This document shows, piece after piece, positions 1 to 5,026 of a stretch of DNA of 5,026 nt (position 1 is the stretch's first letter; each line of letters starts with the position of its first letter). This DNA is from Spirochaetales bacterium. GTDB lineage: Bacteria > Spirochaetota > Spirochaetia > JABEVK01. The DNA lies in assembly GCA_013043995.1 (NCBI GenBank), contig JABEVL010000320.1, positions 1 to 5,026 of the forward strand, written 5' to 3'. Below the pieces are notes generated by a model, which was not told where the DNA came from, ran no database searches, and saw only the letters and a program-made list of their open reading frames with translations. The position numbers and the translations under genes were made by a program.

Positions 1-1
1 G

Positions 2-874
2 ATCTGCCTCCTCCAAAGGGCCGCTGACGAGTTTCGCGTGGCCCGCCAGTACGAAAAGGGTATCCAAACCGACGTCGACACCGAATGTCTGCACCAGTAC
101 CGCATTCAGTTGCGCAAGGTTCGTTCCCTCCTTTCCCAAGGGAGGATGTGGAAAGCACAAAAACCCTGGACAGAGCTCAAGCTCCTCTTCAAGGACCTGA
201 TGCAAAGAACCAATGAACTTCGTGACCTGGACGTGCTGATTCTCGAAGTCCCGAATCTCCTCGCCCGTCTCCCTCCTGCCGAAGCGCAGGCTCTGGAGGG
301 TTGGAAAAAGCTCCTCGAGGCACGCCGCGAAACGGCCCGAAAAAAACTGAAGACCTGGCTCTCCAGCAAGGCTTACGCCCAAAGCATTCAAAATATCGAT
401 TGGGAGGTCCTCAACAACGAGGGGGAGGCCTGGACGGCCCAAGAGCTCGCTCAGGCCGCCTTGAAACGCATTTCTAAGAAGCTCGGCCAACTTCTTCGCA
501 CGCACGCACCCACGGACGAAGTTCTTCACAGCGTTCGGATCGAAACCAAGAAACTGCGTTACGTGGTGGAAGCCCTGGGCTCGCTATTTCCCGAAAAAAG
601 TGTTTCACGCTTACTCAAAATGATCAGGCAGGCCCAGCTCCACCTCGGTCAGTTTCAAGACTCTTCCTTGAGGCTCCAAAGACTCCAGGGCGAGATCCCC
701 CGCCAGGAGACGCCTCAGGTAGATCCTTTTGCCTACGGGGTCCTCGTCGGTGTTTTGTGGACCGAACACGCCCTGGAAAGAAAGCGCGCCGAACGAGCCG
801 TCCAACGGCTGCGGCGGGCCGATTTCCGCCAGGAACTCGGCCGGTTACGGAACGGAGGCCGGGATGCCCCTTGA
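2..874 (+). CDS. CHAD-domain protein, 5' end outside the window
   Basis: The frame is open from the left edge (290 codons visible). The GTG at 38 is only the first start-like codon: clear CHAD helix sequence (LLQRAADEF) lies before it, so the true start is probably upstream. CHAD domains are alpha-helical with conserved histidines and basic residues and bind polyphosphate; they often sit beside or are fused to CYTH domains. Counting from the first visible codon, repeat one has H31-Q-Y-R-I-x-L-R-K-V-R and repeat two has H176-S-V-R-I-x-x-K-K-L-R-Y. The usual L-R-D-L-D-V stretch lies between them at about residue 73, and a L-G-x-F-Q-D motif follows at about 216. The basic residues expected to bind phosphate are kept in both halves, so the domain looks functional. 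There is no signal peptide or membrane segment in the visible part. It overlaps the next gene by 11 bp, implying one transcript. An N-terminal CYTH domain outside the window cannot be excluded. Family call firm; cellular role inferred. Confidence 0.88.
   Translation: MCLLQRAADEFRVARQYEKGIQTDVDTECLHQYRIQLRKVRSLLSQGRMWKAQKPWTELKLLFKDLMQRTNELRDLDVLILEVPNLLARLPPAEAQALEGWKKLLEARRETARKKLKTWLSSKAYAQSIQNIDWEVLNNEGEAWTAQELAQAALKRISKKLGQLLRTHAPTDEVLHSVRIETKKLRYVVEALGSLFPEKSVSRLLKMIRQAQLHLGQFQDSSLRLQRLQGEIPRQETPQVDPFAYGVLVGVLWTEHALERKRAERAVQRLRRADFRQELGRLRNGGRDAP
854..858 (+). promoter_or_regulatory. Shine-Dalgarno site that fixes the start of the CYTH-Nudix gene
   Basis: GGAGG lies 5 nt before the ATG at 864, inside the last codons of the CHAD gene. 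The frame extends upstream to an ATG at 729, but that part only repeats CHAD coding sequence in another frame. This site, together with the CYTH-like N-terminus that begins right after 864, selects the downstream ATG. Confidence 0.75.
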
Positions 875-1742
875 ATTTAAAAGGAAGTTTTATTTTCTCC
901 GCGACCCCGGCAAAACTTCTTGGAAATCCCTTCCAGAACTCCGCTTGGGCTGGTTGCAAGACACGGGCAACTGGGAAACCTGCCTCAAAAACGTCCAAGA
1001 CGAATATTTCCTGAACCTTTCGGCAGGAGAAGGACTGGCTCGAACCTCTTGGAGCGTTCCTCTTTCTGCCGACTCCTGGCAAGAGCTCTGGCCCAGTACC
1101 GAAGGCTGCCGCCTTGTGTCAACGCTGGAGCTCCTCGTCCAGAGCGGGAAAAATTTTCAGATCGAGCATTACGGTGAGCCTCACGCGGGTCTAACGACGG
1201 TCAGCGTGGTCTTCGCCCATCAGCAGGAGGCCCGGACCTGGAAGGTGCCCCGCTTTTTCGGCCCCGAACTGACCTACGACCCAAGGTTCCAGGACAAAGC
1301 CCTCGCCGAAATAAAAACCCAGGTCCCTCTGGTTCCCCTGGGTCCCCACGATACCTGGGCCTACGGGATCCTCCCCTTCTTCTTGGAAAATAAGGTTCCC
1401 CAGGTTGTTCTGGTCCAGACAAGGAACCAGGAACGGTGGATTTTCCCTAAAGGTCAACCTGAAAACGGCAAATCGCCCGCCAAGGTGGCCCTGCAGGAAG
1501 GCCGTGAAGAAGCCGGAATAACCGGAAGAATCCTGGGCCACCCCATCGTCTTGCCCTACTACCGCTCCGCTGGAACCACGAACCTGCTTCTCTACCCCGT
1601 CCGGGTGACCCGTCTGGCCGACACCTGGCTCGAAGCCGCGCAACGGGAACGCCGCGTGGTCCCGCTGGCAGAGGCCATTTTTCAGGACGAACTGATCCGA
1701 GGGGGCGCCCTTTGCTTGCAGGACCTCTATGCAGGCTCCTAG
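864..1742 (+). CDS. Degenerate CYTH-like domain fused to a Nudix hydrolase
   Basis: A 292-residue protein in two parts. Residues 1-150 follow the layout of a bacterial CYTH (triphosphate tunnel) domain: an E-F-K-R-K-F start (family E-x-E-x-K), a T-L-E-L...F-Q-I-E-H-Y segment at 87-103, A-G-L at 108, and a G-P-E-L-T-Y-D-P-R-F close at 133-142. Most charged tunnel residues are replaced: the second Glu of E-x-E-x-K is K6, the family K-T-R becomes S-T-L (86-88), W-E-x-D becomes F-Q-I-E (98-101) and E-V-E becomes S-V-V (114-116). The tunnel is therefore probably not catalytic. Residues about 165-290 form a Nudix domain. Its box at G197-I219 keeps the metal-binding Glu residues 212, 215 and 216, while two other signature positions differ (K203 for Glu, Q211 for Arg). 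The W-x-x-P-K-G lead-in resembles diphosphoinositol-polyphosphate and dinucleoside-polyphosphate hydrolases; the real substrate is unknown. The overlap with the CHAD gene suggests a joint role in polyphosphate or phosphoanhydride metabolism. Cytoplasmic, with no signal peptide. Nudix call firm; CYTH origin by eye but consistent along its length. Confidence 0.85.
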   Translation: MPLEFKRKFYFLRDPGKTSWKSLPELRLGWLQDTGNWETCLKNVQDEYFLNLSAGEGLARTSWSVPLSADSWQELWPSTEGCRLVSTLELLVQSGKNFQIEHYGEPHAGLTTVSVVFAHQQEARTWKVPRFFGPELTYDPRFQDKALAEIKTQVPLVPLGPHDTWAYGILPFFLENKVPQVVLVQTRNQERWIFPKGQPENGKSPAKVALQEGREEAGITGRILGHPIVLPYYRSAGTTNLLLYPVRVTRLADTWLEAAQRERRVVPLAEAIFQDELIRGGALCLQDLYAGS

Positions 1743-1844
1743 GGAGTTCCACGGTCACTCATGCCCCCCTGAATGAGGCCCTCACACATTTCTGACCTTA
1801 TGCCTACAGCCCACAAACAATTCAGGACAAAACTCAAGGTGAAG

Positions 1845-1849
1845 AGGAG
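1845..1849 (+). promoter_or_regulatory. Shine-Dalgarno site of the SpoIIE-type phosphatase gene
   Basis: AGGAG within a purine-rich run ends 6 nt before the ATG at 1856. No competing in-frame start with a comparable site is seen upstream. I found no convincing -35/-10 promoter in the 113-bp gap, so it is open whether this gene has its own promoter or is read from the CHAD/Nudix transcript. Confidence 0.7.
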
Positions 1850-1855
1850 AAAATC

Positions 1856-3058
1856 ATGGAGCCTACCCCGATCGAAGAGATCGTTCAAACTGAAAAACTG
1901 AAGGTTCTCAAAGTCGCTCTGCCCGAGGGAGCCGCTTCTGCCACAAGTATTTTTAAACTGGCCACCCAATTTTACTTTGTTTTTGAAGACGCTCTTGTCA
2001 AAGACTTCATCGAGGACCTGAAGAGAATTCCCGAACAGTGGGCTATCGGTGTCGTCGATAAAAAAGGCAAGGGCCTGGGTGTCATCGTCTTGAGTCAATT
2101 TCAGGCCAGGTTAAGCCAGCCCTTTGCCTACGACGTTCTGGGAAAACGCGAAGTGCACAGCACCATGGTTGCCGCTAAAACTTTCCCAAGGGACAAACAC
2201 CTTTTGACCGTGGCCGATCATATCGAGTCTGAGGTCTCCCGTCCCAGCAACAGCTACTATCTTTTGGAAAACCCGACGGGGAAATTCGCAGGAATTTTCT
2301 CTTCAAAGGATCTGTTGATCGAGATGTTCCGCCTGCACCGGCAAGACCTCAAACTCGCCGTCTCGATCCAGGCCGAGGCCATTCCAGAATGCGGGCACAA
2401 GAACACCCAGCACCTGGAGTTTTACGGCTGGAACAAGATGGCCAAGGGTGTGGGCGGCGATTACTGGGCGATGAAAGAGTATCAAGAGGGGCGCTGGGTC
2501 GCCCTCGTCTGCGACGTGTCGGGTAAGGGCATGGCCGCCGGGCTCATCACTACAGCCCTGGCAGGAATGTTCTCCTTGTATGATTTCACTCAAGGACTCG
2601 AAGGTTTCATCACCTGTGTGAACAATTTTGTCCTGCAGACCTTCAAAATGGAAAAGTACCTGACGGGAGTTTTTCTTGATTATTCGGAAAACGACCGCCG
2701 GCTCAAGATCTTTGACATGGGACACGGTCACCTCCGGCTGATCCGCAACAAAAAATCCCACGCTTTTTCCTCGGCAAACCCTTTTCTGGGTTTTACCTCT
2801 TCCCTCATCCCCCAGCCCCGTGCGGGCATTCTTCACCCCGGAGACCTTCTCTGTACGTACACGGACGGTTTTATTGAACAACAGAACATCGAGAAACAAG
2901 AGTTCGGGATTGACCGTTTTGAAAAGATTCTTGAGCACCACGCCTCTGACGAACTTGAGTCCATCGCGGAGCGCATCCACACGACGGTCAAAACTTTTAG
3001 GGGGGATCAACCTCGGGGCGATGATCTGACTCTTTTACTGCTCCGCGTCAAAAAATGA
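1856..3058 (+). CDS. CBS-like sensory region plus SpoIIE/PP2C serine phosphatase
   Basis: A 400-residue soluble protein. The C-terminal part (about 165-400) is a SpoIIE-type PPM phosphatase, which removes phosphate from Ser/Thr of partner proteins using two metal ions. The family landmarks are in order: S-I-Q-A-E-x-I-P at 170-177, V-G-G-D-Y-W with metal ligand D202, C-D-V-S-G-K-G-M-A-A with D220, M-G-H-G-H at 288-292 (family usually A-G-H), Y-T-D-G with D337, and G-D-D-L-T with D389/D390. All acidic metal ligands are present, so it should be active. The N-terminal part (about 35-160) looks like two CBS-type repeats: V-V-D-K-K-G-K-G-L-G-V-I, then the Q-P-F-A-Y-D-V-L-G-K-R-E-V link, then a second Y-Y-L-L-E-N-P-T-G-K-F-A-G-I-F unit. 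This arrangement is also met before GGDEF domains and is expected to sense a nucleotide or protein signal. No membrane helices or receiver domain. Such enzymes typically dephosphorylate STAS anti-anti-sigma proteins, but no STAS or anti-sigma kinase gene lies in the window, so the target is unknown. Phosphatase call firm; CBS call moderate. Confidence 0.9.
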   Translation: MEPTPIEEIVQTEKLKVLKVALPEGAASATSIFKLATQFYFVFEDALVKDFIEDLKRIPEQWAIGVVDKKGKGLGVIVLSQFQARLSQPFAYDVLGKREVHSTMVAAKTFPRDKHLLTVADHIESEVSRPSNSYYLLENPTGKFAGIFSSKDLLIEMFRLHRQDLKLAVSIQAEAIPECGHKNTQHLEFYGWNKMAKGVGGDYWAMKEYQEGRWVALVCDVSGKGMAAGLITTALAGMFSLYDFTQGLEGFITCVNNFVLQTFKMEKYLTGVFLDYSENDRRLKIFDMGHGHLRLIRNKKSHAFSSANPFLGFTSSLIPQPRAGILHPGDLLCTYTDGFIEQQNIEKQEFGIDRFEKILEHHASDELESIAERIHTTVKTFRGDQPRGDDLTLLLLRVKK

Positions 3059-3060
3059 AC

Positions 3061-3084
3061 CCGCCTTGACCGGAGGGCGGTTTT
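3061..3084 (+). terminator. Probable intrinsic terminator after the phosphatase gene
   Basis: CCGCC at 3061-3065 pairs with GGCGG at 3076-3080, extended inward by a T-G and a T-A pair, giving a 7-bp stem with a 6-nt loop. Four Ts follow at 3081-3084. It starts 2 nt after the stop codon of the phosphatase gene, the expected place. The T tract is short, so termination may be partial, and the hflX start lies only 18 nt further on. Confidence 0.6.
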
Positions 3085-3101
3085 GGCCCGATAGTGGGCT
3101 A
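3084..3101 (+). promoter_or_regulatory. Small hairpin next to the hflX start codon
   Basis: TGGCCC at 3084-3089 can pair with GGGCTA at 3096-3101 (6 bp with one G-T pair, 6-nt loop), ending 1 nt before the ATG at 3103. The only weak ribosome-binding candidate for that ATG, GTGGG at 3094-3098, is mostly inside the stem. The hairpin could thus limit initiation of hflX. The structure is short and could be chance. Confidence 0.35.
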
Positions 3102-3102
3102 C

Positions 3103-4410
3103 ATGAACCAGCCTGTTACGACTGAAATCGACAATTTTTCTCAGACGCGAGCTTTTTTGGTCACCCTCCAGCCTCCTTCGATGGACGAGGAGACCGCCCA
3201 AGCCAACCTGGACGAACTGGAAGGTCTAACCCAAACGATGGGCTTGCTGACGATCGGTAAAATGATCGTCCATCACCGTGAAAATCACGCCAAACTTCTT
3301 CTGGGCACGGGCAAGGCCCAGGAAGTTGCCGAACAGGCCGAGGGCGTCGGCGCCGATCTGATCGTTTTTGACGACGACCTGTCCCCGACACAACAGCGCA
3401 ACTGGGAGGAATTTTCGGGAAAAACGGTCATCGACAGGCAAGAAGTCATCCTGGAGATCTTTTCCCAGCGGGCCCTCAGCCGCGAAGCCGTTCTTCAGGT
3501 GGGCTTGGCCCGCATGGAATACAGCCTGCCGCGCCTGACCCGGAGTTACACCGACCTTTCCCGTCAACGGGGCGGCGCCCGCAACAACCGGGGCGGCGGA
3601 GAAATGAAACTTGAACTCGACCGCCGCGTCATTCTCAAAAAAATTGACCAGTTCAAAGAGGAACTCATCCAGGTTCGCCGCCACCGCGACAGGACCCGGC
3701 GGTTGCGCACCGAAGCCATCCTTCCCCAGGCCAGCATCGTCGGCTACACCAACGCCGGAAAATCGACCCTTCTCAACGTCCTGGCCGATGAAAAACTCCT
3801 TCAGGAAGACAAGCTTTTTGCCACCCTCGACCCGACCACCCGCCGGGTCAGCCTCTCCGGAGGCCTGTCGCTCCTTTTGACAGACACGGTCGGTTTTATA
3901 CAAAAACTCCCCCATCACCTTGTCGACGCGTTCCGTTCGACGCTCGAAGAAGCCGTTCACGCCGATTTTTTGATCCACGTTGTCGACGTTTCCCACCCAC
4001 AGGCCGAAGAACAGTACGCTTTGACCAACAAGGTACTTTCCGACCTCGGCGCCGCGGAAAAAACCCAGGTCCTCGTCCTGAACAAAGTCGACCGGCTGCC
4101 CGCGGATGCCCCGGCGCGGCGTTCCTGGGAACTCTCCCACCCCGGGGCCATTTTCGTTTCCCTTGAAAATCGTCAAGGACTCGAGGAGCTCAAGGCCGCC
4201 GTCGCCCGCCAAACCCTGAGCCTTTCCCCGCCCCAGGATTTTATTTTCCCCCTAGAACGGCCCGACCTTTGCGCCTACCTGCGCAGAAACGCCCAAGTCC
4301 TGAACGAGGTCTACGCCGACGATCACGTCGAGGTTCGGGCCGTTGTCGTCGAAGCCTGGCTTGACGCTGTCCGCCCCTGGCTTGTAAACAAGACTAAGGA
4401 GGTTCTATGA
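3103..4410 (+). CDS. hflX: GTPase HflX, ribosome-splitting factor
   Basis: A 435-residue protein of normal family length. HflX binds the 50S subunit and, with GTP, splits or rescues stalled ribosomes, notably after heat or antibiotic stress. The N-terminal HflX domain (about 15-205) shows R-A-F-L-V at 16, D-D-L-S-P-T-Q-Q-R-N at 91-100, V-I-D-R-x-x-V-I-L-x-I-F at 109-120, L-Q-V-G-L-A at 131-136 and the Gly-rich R-G-G-G-E at 163-167. A basic helical linker follows. The G domain has G1 G-Y-T-N-A-G-K-S at 214-221, T-L-D-P-T-T-R at 241-247, G3 D-T-V-G-F at 261-265 and G4 N-K-V-D at 327-330. The G5 site reads S-L-E (353-355) rather than the common S-A-x. An extra C-terminal domain spans about 375-425. 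A GTG at 3094 is in frame three codons upstream; I prefer the ATG at 3103, but neither start has a good Shine-Dalgarno. Two hairpins lie just upstream. It overlaps pgeF by 4 bp. Confidence 0.95.
   Translation: MNQPVTTEIDNFSQTRAFLVTLQPPSMDEETAQANLDELEGLTQTMGLLTIGKMIVHHRENHAKLLLGTGKAQEVAEQAEGVGADLIVFDDDLSPTQQRNWEEFSGKTVIDRQEVILEIFSQRALSREAVLQVGLARMEYSLPRLTRSYTDLSRQRGGARNNRGGGEMKLELDRRVILKKIDQFKEELIQVRRHRDRTRRLRTEAILPQASIVGYTNAGKSTLLNVLADEKLLQEDKLFATLDPTTRRVSLSGGLSLLLTDTVGFIQKLPHHLVDAFRSTLEEAVHADFLIHVVDVSHPQAEEQYALTNKVLSDLGAAEKTQVLVLNKVDRLPADAPARRSWELSHPGAIFVSLENRQGLEELKAAVARQTLSLSPPQDFIFPLERPDLCAYLRRNAQVLNEVYADDHVEVRAVVVEAWLDAVRPWLVNKTKEVL
4395..4403 (+). promoter_or_regulatory. Strong Shine-Dalgarno site of pgeF inside the end of hflX
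   Basis: TAAGGAGGT is a nine-base match to the 16S rRNA anti-Shine-Dalgarno sequence. It ends 3 nt before the ATG at 4407, which is short spacing. With the ATGA overlap of stop and start, it indicates that ribosomes finishing hflX reinitiate on pgeF. Confidence 0.8.
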
Positions 4411-5026
4411 ACCATCCGTCGCTTCGTGTCGTGTGGACCGCGCCTCAAGGCATTCAGGCCCTTCAAACGACCAGGGACGCCGGCAACCTGGCTACCCACG
4501 TGGGAGACGATCCCAAGCTCGTGGCTCTTCATCGCAAAAATCTCAGCCAACTCGGTGTGCCCTCCGAACCCTGCTGGCTCAACCAGGTGCACTCTTGCAC
4601 AGTTTATGACGTAGACCGCGGTCCCGAGCTCCCCGAAGCCGACGGTGCGGTCACGGGGCGCAACGCCGTCGTTTTGGCGGTTCTCACCGCCGATTGCCTG
4701 CCGCTTTTGGCTTTCAGCCGAGAAACTGGCCGCATCGGAGCTTTTCACGGGGGCTGGAAAGGGCTCGCCGCCGGGATCCTTGAAAACGGGGTGAACGCCT
4801 TGGGGGGCTCAGCCGGTGAACAGGACTGGTGGATTGGTCCCGGCATCAGCCCCGACACCTACACGGTCGGTCCCGAGGTCCGCGCCGCGTTTCTTGCAAA
4901 CGACCCTGAGCACGATGCTGATTTTTCTCCGAGTTTGAAGCAGGCCGACCGCTGGCAATTCGATTTGGCCGCAGCGGCCGAACGCCGCCTGCAACGCGCA
5001 GGAGTGGGCCTGATCAGCCGGGCTCC
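4407..5026 (+). CDS. pgeF: Peptidoglycan editing factor PgeF (YfiH / laccase-domain family), 3' end outside the window
   Basis: The frame stays open from the ATG at 4407 to the right edge, 206 complete codons; the family is usually about 240-260 residues, so roughly 40 residues are missing. PgeF (YfiH), formerly called polyphenol oxidase or multicopper-type laccase, is linked to removing L-Ser wrongly placed in peptidoglycan precursors; homologues have been reported as purine-nucleoside-active enzymes. Motifs in order are N-L-A-T-H-V-G-D-D at 27-35, N-Q-V-H at 59-62, A-D-G-A-V-T at 78-83, L-T-A-D-C-L-P at 93-99, F-H-G-G-W-K-G at 113-119 and I-G-P-G-I at 143-147. The metal-site residues H62, C97 and H114 are present, so the enzyme should be active. 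Two small departures are S63 where Gly is usual after His, and G115 in place of Ala. No signal peptide, as expected for a cytoplasmic enzyme. Its start overlaps the hflX stop (ATGA) behind a strong ribosome-binding site, so it depends on hflX transcription and probably translation. Confidence 0.93.
   Translation, partial: MNHPSLRVVWTAPQGIQALQTTRDAGNLATHVGDDPKLVALHRKNLSQLGVPSEPCWLNQVHSCTVYDVDRGPELPEADGAVTGRNAVVLAVLTADCLPLLAFSRETGRIGAFHGGWKGLAAGILENGVNALGGSAGEQDWWIGPGISPDTYTVGPEVRAAFLANDPEHDADFSPSLKQADRWQFDLAAAAERRLQRAGVGLISRA

Noticed and set aside
729..863. Upstream extension of the CYTH-Nudix frame to the ATG at 729
   Set aside because: This part lies in another frame of the CHAD coding sequence, gives no CYTH-like sequence, and the GGAGG at 854-858 supports the ATG at 864.
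1774..1784. Short dyad TGAGGCCCTCA, and a CTCAT/ATGAG stem at 1758-1777, in the gap before the phosphatase gene
   Set aside because: Both have only 5-bp arms, no T tract and no promoter elements nearby; too weak to call an operator or terminator.
1743..1855. Possible promoter in the 113-bp gap
   Set aside because: No TTGACA-like -35 with a spaced TATAAT-like -10 could be recognised by eye.
131..2193. Exact 13-base repeat CTTTCCCAAGGGA at 131-143 and 2181-2193
   Set aside because: It lies in two unrelated coding regions in different frames, and one such match in about 5 kb is compatible with chance.
2303..3010. A 235-codon open frame on the - strand opposite the SpoIIE domain
   Set aside because: The + strand carries all PP2C motifs; the antisense translation has no recognisable motifs and is a codon-bias shadow.
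3226..4212. A 328-codon open frame on the - strand opposite hflX
   Set aside because: It mirrors the codon bias of a clearly recognisable hflX, has no recognisable domain and would overlap almost all of the G domain.
4426..4614. A 62-codon + strand frame inside pgeF
   Set aside because: The overlapping frame from 4407 has all PgeF motifs; this one has none.

Overview
The window is a compact stretch of bacterial chromosome with five protein-coding genes, all on the + strand. Two of them are cut by the window edges. Intergenic space is small and there is no RNA gene, mobile element, CRISPR array or long repeat. DNA is moderately GC-rich with many C/G-ending codons, Shine-Dalgarno sites are purine-rich, and gene overlaps are short. 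HflX, PgeF, a SpoIIE-type phosphatase and CHAD/CYTH/Nudix proteins are spread too widely to fix a phylum. A free-living, probably Gram-negative bacterium (deltaproteobacterial or similar) is a reasonable guess only.

Left part (2-1742): a CHAD-domain protein whose 5' end lies outside the window overlaps by 11 bp a gene for a two-domain protein. That protein has an N-terminal region with the CYTH (triphosphate tunnel) pattern, but most of the charged tunnel residues are missing, and a C-terminal Nudix hydrolase domain. CHAD domains bind polyphosphate and CYTH and Nudix domains act on polyphosphates or nucleoside/inositol (pyro)phosphates, so the pair looks like a small polyphosphate or phosphoanhydride module. 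This is the most unusual part of the window.

Middle (1743-3084): after a 113-bp gap comes a 400-residue protein with a paired CBS-like sensory region and a complete SpoIIE/PP2C serine phosphatase domain, likely a signalling phosphatase. Its stop codon is followed at once by a GC-rich hairpin and four Ts, a probable intrinsic terminator, and then a second small hairpin that ends 1 nt before the next start codon.

Right part (3103-5026): hflX, the ribosome-associated GTPase, overlaps pgeF (YfiH/laccase-domain family) by 4 bp (ATGA), with a strong Shine-Dalgarno inside the end of hflX. These two are almost certainly co-transcribed and translationally coupled. PgeF runs off the right edge and lacks roughly its last 40 residues.

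No previously undescribed system can be claimed from the sequence alone. The best candidate is the degenerate-CYTH/Nudix fusion coupled to CHAD.
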